Shown piece after piece: positions 8,708 to 17,545 of a DNA stretch of 64,000 bases. Location: positions 1 to 64,000 of the forward strand of contig CAIQVH010000030.1 in NCBI GenBank assembly GCA_903875215.1. Reading direction: 5' to 3'. Positions within the stretch are counted from its first letter, which is position 1, and each line of letters starts with the position of its first letter. The stretch is from an uncultured Anaerolineae bacterium. GTDB lineage: Bacteria; Chloroflexota; Anaerolineae; Anaerolineales; Villigracilaceae. Both the position numbers and the translations under genes were made by a program. The notes under the pieces are model-generated. The model ran no database searches and was not told where the DNA came from. It saw only the letters and a list, made by a program, of their open reading frames with translations.

Positions 8708-10558
8708 TCAGTCTCGGGAAAATATGACGCTGCGATTGCGTCCCGAATTTTTGGCAGCATACATGGCGAGATCCGCCTGGTGCATTAATTCGTCCAAGGT
8801 TTCAATCTCTGGCTGGTATTCGGTAATCCCAACGCTGACGGTGGCGGTGGCTGGACCCTGGGTGGTTGGGATGTTTATCCGGGCGATCTCTTCTTGAAAG
8901 CGGTGTGCCACTTGCGCGGCTTCTTTGACAGTGCAGTTGGGGAGCAGGATGGTGAATTCTTCACCCCCGTAGCGCGCCAGTATGTCCACATCGCGCAGAT
9001 GCTGACTGGTGGTTTGCGCCACCTGTTTTAATACTTCATCGCCGATTTGATGCCCAAAGGCGTCATTGATGCCCTTAAAGTTATCTATATCGAACATAAT
9101 GACAGCCAAAGGATTGTTGTACCGTCGGGCGACCTGGAATTCGTGGGCAGCCATTTCGAAGAAGTGCCGGCGGTTGTAAATCCCGGTCAGACTGTCGGTG
9201 CGCGCCAGGTTTTTTTCGCGGGCCAGGGCCTGATGAAGTTCTTTGTTGGCTTGTTCCAGGGCGGTATGTGTTTCCAGTAAGTCTTTCTCCGCTTGCTGGC
9301 GGGTCGTGATGTCGCGAATATGGACAAGGTATCCGGTATTTTTCTGTCCCTGTTCGCCAAGCGGGTGGATTATGCAGTTGATGGCGAAATTCCCCGAGCG
9401 GGAGGTGGGATAGAGATGATTCTCTTTGACCAGATCGAAGTTGAAGAGTTCTTCGTAGCTGACTGTTTCTCCACGGGCGAGGCTGGCCAGTGCATCTTCC
9501 GGGATATTGGGATCTTCGAAGAGCCTGAAGCCCAGGACATGTTCCAGGCTGGGTACTCCAAACATCTCAAGACAGGCCGGGTTGGCATCAATCAGCCGCC
9601 CTTCGGCATCAAAAATTTCAATTGCCACAGGCGACTGCTTGAAGATTCCATGAAATTTTTTTTCACTTTCAATCAGCTCGTCTTCGGCTCGTTTTTTTCC
9701 GGTGATATCCCAGGCCAGGTCAGCCAGCAGGTTGACGGTCACAACGTCCGCGGCGTCATACTCTTCTGGTTTATTGCCGACACCCAGGATGGAAACCACA
9801 ACATCGTTGCGAATGACCGGGATAACCAATTCACGCTGGATTGCGGCATGCCCGGGCGGGAGGCCTTTACGATGCGGCAGGCTGGCGTAGTCGTTGTGTA
9901 TGACTGGGCGGCGTTGGTGGAGGCAATCCACCCAGACGCCGGCTTTCTCGATGCTGTAGTGAGAAAATTTTCCTGCAGCGGTACACATGTTTTGCAAGGT
10001 ATTCGTCGACCAGGTTTGCAGCCAGAGGGTGCGCTGGTCTGCTTCGACGAAATGGAAAAAGCCGATCTGGCTGTTGGTCAGTCGTTCGGCTTCATCGAGG
10101 GTTTTTTGGAGTAATTCATCCAGGGTGTGGTCAAAGGCATATTTGCTCAAGCGCACCCGGGCTTCCAGGATGTTTTTTTCTGCGCTGGGGGCTGGTTCTT
10201 CGGTGAAGGTTCCCCATATAATTCCGTTTTGACTTTCGAGTGGTTGTAAATCCAGTGCAACCCTCAAGAGGGTCCCATTTTTACAGGTGAGGTGCCATGC
10301 GCCGGGCAGCCGGCCGGTTATTTCCGGCGACTGGATCAGGCTCTCAAAGCGCGGCAGATCTTCCACGAAAAGCAGATCGCGCAGGGTCATCTGTTGAAGT
10401 TCTGTGTGCTCGAACCCCAGCAGGTTTTCCAGGGCTGCGTTGGTGGAGATCAGCGCCAGATCTTGCTGCCGGTGGATCCAGAGTGGATAAGGATGGCGTT
10501 CAAATAAAAGGTCAAAGTCGAGTTCATTTTTAATCATCGTCAACATTTGTGCATCCAT
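8708..10558 (-). CDS. PAS-GAF-PAS-GGDEF diguanylate cyclase
   Basis: A 616-residue cytoplasmic signalling protein without membrane segments. It has a PAS domain (about 15-135), a GAF domain (about 145-300, GVWVDCLHQRRPVIHND-type core), a second PAS (about 305-430) and a GGDEF domain (450-616) with an intact RYGGEEF active site for c-di-GMP synthesis. The start has AAGGAG at good spacing. It is preceded on the same strand by the P-type ATPase, about 140 bases apart, with no sign of co-function. The sensed signal is unknown. Confidence 0.92.
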   Translation of the reverse strand: MDAQMLTMIKNELDFDLLFERHPYPLWIHRQQDLALISTNAALENLLGFEHTELQQMTLRDLLFVEDLPRFESLIQSPEITGRLPGAWHLTCKNGTLLRVALDLQPLESQNGIIWGTFTEEPAPSAEKNILEARVRLSKYAFDHTLDELLQKTLDEAERLTNSQIGFFHFVEADQRTLWLQTWSTNTLQNMCTAAGKFSHYSIEKAGVWVDCLHQRRPVIHNDYASLPHRKGLPPGHAAIQRELVIPVIRNDVVVSILGVGNKPEEYDAADVVTVNLLADLAWDITGKKRAEDELIESEKKFHGIFKQSPVAIEIFDAEGRLIDANPACLEMFGVPSLEHVLGFRLFEDPNIPEDALASLARGETVSYEELFNFDLVKENHLYPTSRSGNFAINCIIHPLGEQGQKNTGYLVHIRDITTRQQAEKDLLETHTALEQANKELHQALAREKNLARTDSLTGIYNRRHFFEMAAHEFQVARRYNNPLAVIMFDIDNFKGINDAFGHQIGDEVLKQVAQTTSQHLRDVDILARYGGEEFTILLPNCTVKEAAQVAHRFQEEIARINIPTTQGPATATVSVGITEYQPEIETLDELMHQADLAMYAAKNSGRNRSVIFSRD

Positions 10559-10698
10559 GGGGCTCCTTATATGGATAAAAATGAGGGTCTAGAGCCTGTA
10601 TATCTTTATGATAAGGCATTTGTCTGCAGAAATCAAATCATGGGTCGGGCCTTTGGGTTGGTGTATTTTTGGGTTTTCGATTGTGGCATGGTTGCAGC

Positions 10699-13269
10699 TC
10701 AAGCCGATTCCGTTTCTGCGGGGAATATCACTCGTTTGAGGATGCCCAGTTTGATACTTTCTGCAAAAAGGATGCTGGACAGGCCGGTAACGAATAACAG
10801 GGCGAATTCCCAGCGATGGAGCGGGGCGAATTGGAAGACATTCCGCAGGGCCGGGATGGTTAGGACGAGCGTCAGGAAGAAGAGCGCCCCGCCAGTGACC
10901 CACCACAGCGCCTTGTTCGGGATGCGGATGGATTGCAGGATGGAAAGCGTCCGCGAGCGGTTGGCGAAGATCAAGCCCAGGTTGCCGATTACCAGCGAGA
11001 CAAAGGCGAACATGCGCGCTTCGCCTTCGCCGAGATTCTGATTCAGTGCGAACACGTAAACGCCAGCCACAACTGCCAGGATACCCAGACCCTGGATCAG
11101 ACCGGAAAGGATCATCGAGCGCCCAAAGAGCGGAGAATCCAGTTTGCGCGGCGGGCGCTGCATGATATCGCGTTCGTCGTCTTCCATCTCGAAAACAACC
11201 GTGCAAGCCGGGTCAATGATCAACTCCAGGAACAGGACATGCACCGGCAGGAGCGCCAGCGGCAGTTTGAACAGCACCGGGATGAGCGACATGCCCGCGA
11301 TGGGGATATGCACCGAGAAAATAAAAGCCATGGCCTTTTTGAGATTGTCGAAAATGCGGCGGCCCATGCGCACAGCGGCCACGATGGATGCGAAATTGTC
11401 ATCCACCAACACCAATGCGGCGGATTCACGCGCCACGTCGGTGCCGCGCCCGCCCATGGCGATTCCGATATGGGCGGCTTTCAGCGCCGGGGCATCGTTG
11501 ACACCGTCGCCGGTCATCGCCACCACTTCACCGTTGGCTTTTAGTGCGCCGACGATGCGTAGTTTTTGCTCGGGCACGGCACGGGCAAAGATGCAGGTGC
11601 GTTTGATGCGCTCGCGCAGGGTTTCATCGCTCATTTCGTCCAGTTCCGCGCCGGTGATGATGTCATCCAGTGGTTTCAGGCCGATCTGGCGGGCAATGTT
11701 TTTGGCCGTGCCGGGGTAGTCGCCGGTGATCATGATGACGCGAATCCCGGCGTCGTAGCACTCCTTGACCGCGCCTGGCACTTCGGCGCGGATCGGATCC
11801 GCCAGCCCGAGCAGGCCGACAAACTTGAAGTCAAAGTCATGCTGTTCGGCGGGCAAATCCACCGGGGTGAACTCTGCCTGGGCCACACCGAGCACGCGCA
11901 GGCCCTGGTCAGCCATCTGGTTGATCTGCCCGCGCAGGGCATCCATCTGTGCCGCATCGAAGTGGCACAGATCGGCAATCGCTTCGGGCGCGCCCTTGGC
12001 GGCGATCTCAAACGTGTGGCGGCTGGTGGAACGCCAGGCGTGCGTCATCGCCAGCAGTTTTTCCGAGAGCGGGTACTCGCGCAGCAGGTTCCAGTCGCTG
12101 TGCAGGTGCTCAGTGTTGATCAGCGTGCGCCCGCCCAGTTCCTTGATGGCCTTTTCCATCGGGTCAAACGGGTCAACCGGCGTCGCCAGGATGCCAAACT
12201 CGACCAATTCGTGGAAGATTTCCGGCAGCGAGCGCTGCTGCAAGCCGACTTCGAGCATTTCCCCGCCGGTCATCAGGTGCGTCACGGTCATGCGGTTTTG
12301 GGTCAACGTGCCGGTTTTATCGGTACACAGCACCGTTGCCGCGCCGAGCATCTCCACCGCAGCCACGCGCCGGGTCAGGACACGATGCTGCGAGATGCGC
12401 CAGGCTCCCAGAGCCAGGAAAATCGTCAGCACCACCGGGAATTCTTCGGGCAGGGTCGCCATCGCCAGCGTGATTCCCGCCAGGAAACCGTGCAACCAAT
12501 CGGCGGTGGTCAGACCGTAGACAATCACCACCACCGCGCACATCGCCAGCCCGATGATGGCAAAATTGCGGACGATGATGCCGGTCTGCTGTTGGAGGTT
12601 GGTGTCTTCGGGCTGCAATATTTGCAGCGCCTTGCCGATTTTGCCAATCTCGGTGCGGAATCCCGTTGAACGAACCTGCGCCACACCCTGGCCTTTCACC
12701 ACCATCGAGCCGGAATAGATGAACGGCTGATCGTCGCCGCCCGGACGCCCCATCTCGAGCCGCCCATCCCAGGCTTTCTTTCGCACCGGAACCGACTCGC
12801 CAGTTAACAGCGATTCATCCACGCTGACGTTGGATCCCGTCAACAATACCGCATCCGCCGGGACGCGATCCCCTTCGGCCACGAGAATAATGTCATCGCG
12901 GACAACTTCCCGTCCGGCGATGCGCTGCTGCTTCCCATCGCGGATGACCAGCGCCCGCGGGCTGGAAAGGTCACGCAGGGCGTCCAGCGCCCGCTCGGTT
13001 TTTTGCTCCTGATAAAAGGTGATGCCGATGATGACGAACACAAAACCCATCAGCATGATGGCTTCCTCCTGGTCGCCCAGGAAAAGATAGAGCACGCCGC
13101 AGGCGATCAGCATCAGGAACATCGGTTCGCGGATGACTTCGAGCAGGATGTGCAGGAAGGTGCGTTTTTTTGCGTCGGGGAGTTCGTTGTAGCCGTCGGT
13201 GGCGAGCCGTTCGCGGGCTTCCGCATCGGTCAGGCCTTCGAGCAGTGTAGGATCGAGAGAGTTGTCCAT
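10699..13269 (-). CDS. Calcium-transporting P-type ATPase (type II, PMCA/SERCA-like)
   Basis: An 856-residue P2-type ATPase. Features in order: N-terminal cation-ATPase domain, actuator loop with LLTGES (near 155), phosphorylation site D317 in DKTGTLT, nucleotide domain, TGDGVNDAPALK hinge (near 590) and a six-helix C-terminal membrane part. LPEEFPVVLT in M4 and the length fit calcium pumps of bacteria. AAGGAA precedes the ATG at 13269. Two ICMT-like methyltransferase genes lie just upstream on the same strand. Other divalent or monovalent cations are possible substrates. Confidence 0.9.
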   Translation of the reverse strand: MDNSLDPTLLEGLTDAEARERLATDGYNELPDAKKRTFLHILLEVIREPMFLMLIACGVLYLFLGDQEEAIMLMGFVFVIIGITFYQEQKTERALDALRDLSSPRALVIRDGKQQRIAGREVVRDDIILVAEGDRVPADAVLLTGSNVSVDESLLTGESVPVRKKAWDGRLEMGRPGGDDQPFIYSGSMVVKGQGVAQVRSTGFRTEIGKIGKALQILQPEDTNLQQQTGIIVRNFAIIGLAMCAVVVIVYGLTTADWLHGFLAGITLAMATLPEEFPVVLTIFLALGAWRISQHRVLTRRVAAVEMLGAATVLCTDKTGTLTQNRMTVTHLMTGGEMLEVGLQQRSLPEIFHELVEFGILATPVDPFDPMEKAIKELGGRTLINTEHLHSDWNLLREYPLSEKLLAMTHAWRSTSRHTFEIAAKGAPEAIADLCHFDAAQMDALRGQINQMADQGLRVLGVAQAEFTPVDLPAEQHDFDFKFVGLLGLADPIRAEVPGAVKECYDAGIRVIMITGDYPGTAKNIARQIGLKPLDDIITGAELDEMSDETLRERIKRTCIFARAVPEQKLRIVGALKANGEVVAMTGDGVNDAPALKAAHIGIAMGGRGTDVARESAALVLVDDNFASIVAAVRMGRRIFDNLKKAMAFIFSVHIPIAGMSLIPVLFKLPLALLPVHVLFLELIIDPACTVVFEMEDDERDIMQRPPRKLDSPLFGRSMILSGLIQGLGILAVVAGVYVFALNQNLGEGEARMFAFVSLVIGNLGLIFANRSRTLSILQSIRIPNKALWWVTGGALFFLTLVLTIPALRNVFQFAPLHRWEFALLFVTGLSSILFAESIKLGILKRVIFPAETESA

Positions 13270-13316
13270 TTGGTTTCCTTGTTATTTGCGGAGGGTGCGT
13301 TGCACTGTTCGGTGGC

Positions 13317-14018
13317 CTACCACACACCCGGCAGGAGACGATATTTCACCTTTTTGGCATATTCGTGATATCCAGGCAGCTCTTCCTGTAAGGTTTTATC
13401 TTCAAGTGCGGTGCGGATAAGCGCAATCATCAACGCAACCCCCGCTGGAATGAGTGTCCAGAGCGAGTCTAGTGCCAGCACAATCCCAATCAGCGGCAGA
13501 ATATTTCCGGCGTAGCCAGGATGGCGGATAAAGCGGTATGGGCCAGTTTCGCAGACCACATGCCCACGCTCCTTTTGAATTCTCACCACGCTTGAAAAAA
13601 AGCGGTTTTCAATTAATGCCCAGACCGCCAGCCCGTAACCGGGTATTATCAGCAAGTATCCGATGAGATTGGTCCACAGAGGAAAAGGCTGCGACCAGCC
13701 AAAACGGTGATCCAGACCAGCAACAATCACCATCGGAAAGCCCACACTGAGCGCCATCAACGGCGCAAGGATTTTGTCCCACGGTTTGACATCGGAGAAT
13801 TTCTTAATATTGGTACGTTCTGCCATGAGTCCTGGATGTCGTAACTCTGACTAGGCACGTCCGACAATCCCCGCAGCAAAAACCATGCCGCTATACACCC
13901 AGGCCTGCCACCAGCCCCAGTTTCCTGCGCATGCCAGGAGTATGCCGGGGATCAGAATGTAAACAAAAACCAGCTTCATCCACTGGGAAGGGGGGAATTT
14001 TTCAGGGGCCATTTGCAT
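13317..14018 (-). pseudogene. ICMT-like membrane methyltransferase interrupted by an in-frame amber codon
   Basis: Reading from the ATG at 14018 (AGGAG in front), 55 codons give two membrane segments ending in VYSGMVFAAGIVGRA, then TAG at 13851-13853. The same frame continues without any shift as SELRHPGLMAERTNIKK and on to a normal ICMT/DUF1295 C-terminus (YRFIRHPGYAGN, then KYRLLPGVW at 13317). The joined product, about 233 residues, matches the downstream-encoded paralog (14039-14725) along its full length, including WWQAW against YWQAW. A downstream ATG at 13826 could still make a 169-residue piece lacking the first helices. The TAG may be a true nonsense mutation, a sequencing error or a read-through codon. 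Confidence 0.8.
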
Positions 14019-14038
14019 GATGTTTCTCCTGATGTCAC

Positions 14039-14725
14039 CTACCAGATACCTGGCAACATCCGGTATTTCACTTTTTGGGTGTATTCGGGATAACCGGGCA
14101 GGTCGCGCAGGAGCAGTTTTTCCTCGTCGATGATGCGGAACACCAGCACCGGTAGGATCATCAGCCCGGGGATGAAGGCCCAGTATGAACCCAGCGCCAG
14201 GGGGGTGAAGGCGTAGGTCAGGAATGAGCCCACATACATGGGGTGGCGGACGATGGCATATGGGCCGGTGGAAATGACTTTCTGCCCGGCTTCCACTTCA
14301 ACGATGCGCGAGGTGTACGAGTTGGTTTTGAAAACCAACAGCACCATCAGGTAGCCGAGGATGACAATCGCGTTGCTGAGTATGGCCACCCAGACGGGCA
14401 TTTGCGACCAGCCGTAGCGCACATCAAACCCTGGCAAGATAAAAGACAGCGTCAGGAAAATCCCCGAAACCAGGATGATTTTCTGCTGCCCGCCCCGGCG
14501 TTCGCGCATGCGCATACGGCGCTCGAGCAGGGCCGGGTCGTTTTTCAGCAGGTAGGCGAGCGTGATCAACATCAGGAAAATGATGGTTGCCAGCCACATC
14601 CAGGCCTGCCAGTAGTTAACCGTCCCGGCGGGGAGGAAGAAGAGGAGCGCCAATATCATAAAGAATACTACGGCTCGTGCACTTACCTGGCCTGCGAGGT
14701 AGGCTGTCGAAGTCGCTGGATTCAT
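14039..14725 (-). CDS. ICMT-like (isoprenylcysteine carboxyl methyltransferase family) membrane methyltransferase
   Basis: A 228-residue protein with about five membrane helices and the family's C-terminal SAM-binding signature: GPYAIVRHPMYVGSFL near residue 150, an acidic EEKLL near 205 and the end YTQKVKYRMLPGIW. AAGGAGAG sits just before the ATG. Bacterial members methylate small molecules or membrane compounds, substrate mostly unknown. It is a tandem paralog of the interrupted gene 20 bases downstream, and the pair precedes the calcium-type ATPase gene. Confidence 0.85.
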   Translation of the reverse strand: MNPATSTAYLAGQVSARAVVFFMILALLFFLPAGTVNYWQAWMWLATIIFLMLITLAYLLKNDPALLERRMRMRERRGGQQKIILVSGIFLTLSFILPGFDVRYGWSQMPVWVAILSNAIVILGYLMVLLVFKTNSYTSRIVEVEAGQKVISTGPYAIVRHPMYVGSFLTYAFTPLALGSYWAFIPGLMILPVLVFRIIDEEKLLLRDLPGYPEYTQKVKYRMLPGIW

Positions 14726-14798
14726 GCCGCTCTCCTTTCAGGAAGAAAACCAGTGTCAGGAAGTTTGGGGCACTGCGAAAGAGTCCATCCCAGGTCGA

Positions 14799-14809
14799 GG
14801 TTAACCAAG
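14799..14809. promoter_or_regulatory. GGTTAACCAAG motif, copy of the palindrome near 15057
   Basis: The 11 bases at 14799-14809 recur at 15059-15069, both inside the divergent intergenic region between the methyltransferase (starting at 14725, minus) and the polysaccharide locus (starting at 15187, plus). The core GGTTAACC is self-complementary. Two copies in one divergent control region suggest a shared regulator, but this is based on pattern alone. Otherwise 14726-15186 holds no gene that I can support. Confidence 0.35.
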
Positions 14810-15046
14810 GAAAACCAGTCAGGCCGGGTTTCGGGCAATTCTTTGCAATGATCTGAATTTGTGAACATGATACCTGTCAATTAAATGTTAAATCACAGCA
14901 AGGGGAGTTTGGGAGTTGGCGAAAAATTCCCCAGTTGCTTCATTATATTACCAGGGGCGAGGCAGTCAATCTGACTTTAGGGCTACTTCCTACAGCGCGG
15001 ACAGGTGGCGGTGGCATAAATCCCCCTAAAGTACTCTGGTTTTGGC

Positions 15047-15075
15047 TTGACTTTGGTTGGTTAACCAAGTAAATT
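15047..15075 (+). promoter_or_regulatory. Promoter of the polysaccharide locus with palindrome in the spacer
   Basis: TTGACT at 15047-15052 and TAAATT at 15070-15075 are 17 bases apart, a good sigma-70-type promoter. The spacer holds the perfect 12-bp palindrome TTGGTTAACCAA (15057-15068), a position where a bound protein would block RNA polymerase. The transcript would have a leader of roughly 105 bases before the GT2-GAF start codon. This reading is from sequence only. Confidence 0.55.
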
Positions 15076-15186
15076 AAAATCATAACGGTTTTATACACTG
15101 CAGTAATCCCGATCACCCATTTACTGTTGGATTATGTTGATTTATGTTCGGAAATGAGAAAATTTCCACCCAGCAGGGAGGCCAAA

Positions 15187-16542
15187 ATGATGGACACAAA
15201 CCAATTGAACTATTCTGTTGAAAAGAATTTAGCCACGACCGCAGTTGCTTATGGCGGTTTGCACCATTCCGGCAGCACATCGCGGGCCCGGCCGACCGTT
15301 TCGGTCATTATTCCGACCCTGAATGAAGCCAAAAATCTTCCCCTGGTTTTTCCCTACCTTCCGATGAGTTGGATTGACGAGGTGATCCTGGTGGATGGCC
15401 GTTCGACGGATAATACCATCGAGGTGGCTCGCCAGCTTTTGCCGACGGTGAAAGTGATTCTCGAGAAGCGCAAAGGCAAGGGCCTTGCCATGCGAGCCGG
15501 TTACGAAGCTGCTTCGGGTGACATTATGGTGGTGCTGGATGCGGATGGGTCACATGATCCGCGCGAAATCCCGCGTTTTGTCCTGGCCCTGATGCAGGGT
15601 GCAGACTTTGTCAAGGGCAGCCGTTTTGCCCCCGGCGGCGGCACCACGGATATGCCGGCCTATCGCAAGGCGGGCAATGCCGCTTTTGTCATCATGGGAA
15701 ACACCTTGTTTGGGGTCAGTTTTACCGATATTTGCTACGGCTATCACGCTTTTTGGAAATATTGCCTCGATGCGATTGACCTGACCAACATGGATGGTTT
15801 TGAAATTGATACCGCCATTTACCTTGAGGCTGTTCGCGCCCGCCTGCGTATCGTCGAAGTGCCCAGTTTTGAAGGCTACCGCTTCCATGGGGCCAGCAAT
15901 TTGCGTACCATCCCCGACGGCTTTCGGGTTCTACGCACAATCGGCCAGGAATGGATTTCTCACTTAAAGGAAAAGGACGAAAATGTTTACCTCGGCTTCA
16001 GAGGCTTCAAATTTCCTTATGCCGATATTTACACACTCAAAAACCTGAATTGGGGTTCATCCGATGAACCGATGAACCTGCAATTCTTGCAACTGTTGAA
16101 CTCGATGGTGATGGCTCGCGGTGATGTCCAACTGGTGCTTGAACAGTTACTGCAGTTAACCGTCAGCGCGCTGGATGCTACCAGCGGCAGCTTTGTTTTA
16201 CTGGACGAAAATGGCAATGTCAGCGACGGCATCCGCACTTATGACGGAAAAACACTGGGCGGCATATCCGATCCCAATCTGATTCAGCAGGGATTGGCAG
16301 GTTGGGTCATTCAGAATCGGCAACCCGCGCTGGTCTCGAGCACGGATCATGATCCACGCTGGGTCAAGCGCAGTGGCGAAAAAAATAACGCTCAGAACAG
16401 CCGCTCTGCGTTGTCTTTCCCGGTAGTGCTGGGTGAAAAACTGGTCGGTGTGCTGACCCTGACCCGCGCCCAGGAAAAGGAATTTACCGAGCGGGAATTG
16501 AAACTGTTGCAAGCCTTCACCAAAAGCTCCTTGGGGAATTAG
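15187..16542 (+). CDS. GT2 glycosyltransferase (dolichol-phosphate-mannose-synthase-like) fused to a GAF domain
   Basis: A 451-residue protein. Residues 37-260 form a GT-A glycosyltransferase with SVIIPTLNEAKNL, EVILVDGRSTDNT and the DAD metal motif at 118-120; this family usually adds sugar to polyprenyl phosphate. Residues about 310-450 form a GAF domain (LEQLLQLTVSALDATSGSF, GLAGWVIQNRQP, SALSFPVVLGEKLVGVLTL). I chose ATG 15187, five bases after GGGAGG; the frame is open further upstream without a ribosome site. It is the first gene of the long envelope-polysaccharide cluster. The GAF part could tie enzyme activity to a small ligand. Confidence 0.85.
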   Translation: MMDTNQLNYSVEKNLATTAVAYGGLHHSGSTSRARPTVSVIIPTLNEAKNLPLVFPYLPMSWIDEVILVDGRSTDNTIEVARQLLPTVKVILEKRKGKGLAMRAGYEAASGDIMVVLDADGSHDPREIPRFVLALMQGADFVKGSRFAPGGGTTDMPAYRKAGNAAFVIMGNTLFGVSFTDICYGYHAFWKYCLDAIDLTNMDGFEIDTAIYLEAVRARLRIVEVPSFEGYRFHGASNLRTIPDGFRVLRTIGQEWISHLKEKDENVYLGFRGFKFPYADIYTLKNLNWGSSDEPMNLQFLQLLNSMVMARGDVQLVLEQLLQLTVSALDATSGSFVLLDENGNVSDGIRTYDGKTLGGISDPNLIQQGLAGWVIQNRQPALVSSTDHDPRWVKRSGEKNNAQNSRSALSFPVVLGEKLVGVLTLTRAQEKEFTERELKLLQAFTKSSLGN

Positions 16543-16553
16543 CAGGTGACTCA

Positions 16554-17534
16554 ATGACCCTTTCTTCTGACCCAGGAAATGGAATTTCCGTCATCATTTG
16601 TGCTTACACCGAAAAGCGCTGGGAAAAACTGGTGGCGGCCATCCAATCCATCCGGAGTCAGACCTTGCCCATCGCCGAACTGGTGCTGGTGATCGACCAC
16701 AACCCCGGGCTTTATCAGCGTTCTTGCGAGGCGTTTCCTGGCGTGCTGGTGGTCGAGAACCGCGAGACGCGCGGCCTGTCCGGAGCTCGCAATACCGGTA
16801 TTCGTGCTGCGCACGGCGACCTGCTTGCTTTTTTGGATGATGATGCCGTGGCCGCCCCGGATTGGTTGGCCCTGCTCTGCGAGCACTTCAGCGACGACAC
16901 CGTGCTCGGCGTCGGCGGGCTGTCCGAGCCGGATTGGGAAGCTGAGCGTCCGGCCTGGTTCCCGGAGGAATTTCTCTGGGTGGTAGGCTGCTCTTACCGC
17001 GGCCTGCCCCAACAGATTGCGGCTGTCCGTAATCCATTGGGCGGCTGCACCTGTTGGCGCCGGGAAGTGTTCATCACGGTCGGGAATTTTGACAGCACCC
17101 TCGGGCATGTCGGCAGCCTGCCGGCGGGCTGCGAGGAGACCGAGCTGAGCATTCGCGCCACGCAACGCTGGCCGGGCCGGAAATTTCTGTACGATCCCCG
17201 CTCACGGATTTTCCACTTTGTTCCGCAAGCCCGCGCCCGTTTTAGCTATTTCCGCTCGCGTTGTTATGCAGAAGGGATTTCAAAAGCGGGTGTAACCCGC
17301 CTGGTCGGCCCGGCGGATGGCCTTTCAGCGGAACGCTCCTACACCTTTAAAACGCTGCCCGCTGGCTTTCTGCGTGGGCTGGCTGACTTTTTCAGTGGGG
17401 ATTTTGGTGGGTTGGGTCGGGCGGGAGCCATTTTTCTTGGGCTGGCCTTTACCGCCCTTGGGTACCTGGTCGGCAGGGTGCAGCAGCGCCTGGCTGGAAA
17501 TGTTTTGCAGGAAAAACCGGGCTTGAGTTTATAA
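16554..17534 (+). CDS. GT2-family glycosyltransferase
   Basis: A 326-residue GT-A enzyme: ISVIICAYTEKRW at the start, RGLSGARNTGIRAA, then LAFLDDDAVAAPDW with the metal-binding DDD near residue 96. The acceptor half has GGCTCWRREVF and an EETELSIRATQRW segment typical of rhamnosyl/galactosyl-type GT2 enzymes. The last 60 residues include a hydrophobic stretch that may associate with the membrane. It lies 11 bases after the GT2-GAF gene and 11 before the deacetylase, so it is in the same operon. Donor and acceptor are unknown. Confidence 0.88.
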   Translation: MTLSSDPGNGISVIICAYTEKRWEKLVAAIQSIRSQTLPIAELVLVIDHNPGLYQRSCEAFPGVLVVENRETRGLSGARNTGIRAAHGDLLAFLDDDAVAAPDWLALLCEHFSDDTVLGVGGLSEPDWEAERPAWFPEEFLWVVGCSYRGLPQQIAAVRNPLGGCTCWRREVFITVGNFDSTLGHVGSLPAGCEETELSIRATQRWPGRKFLYDPRSRIFHFVPQARARFSYFRSRCYAEGISKAGVTRLVGPADGLSAERSYTFKTLPAGFLRGLADFFSGDFGGLGRAGAIFLGLAFTALGYLVGRVQQRLAGNVLQEKPGLSL

Positions 17535-17545
17535 CGGAAGGTCGT

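Noticed and set aside
11566-12669. 367-codon plus-strand frame across the P-type ATPase
   Set aside because: Antisense shadow; composition His/Gln/Gly-rich and the ATPase motifs lie on the other strand.
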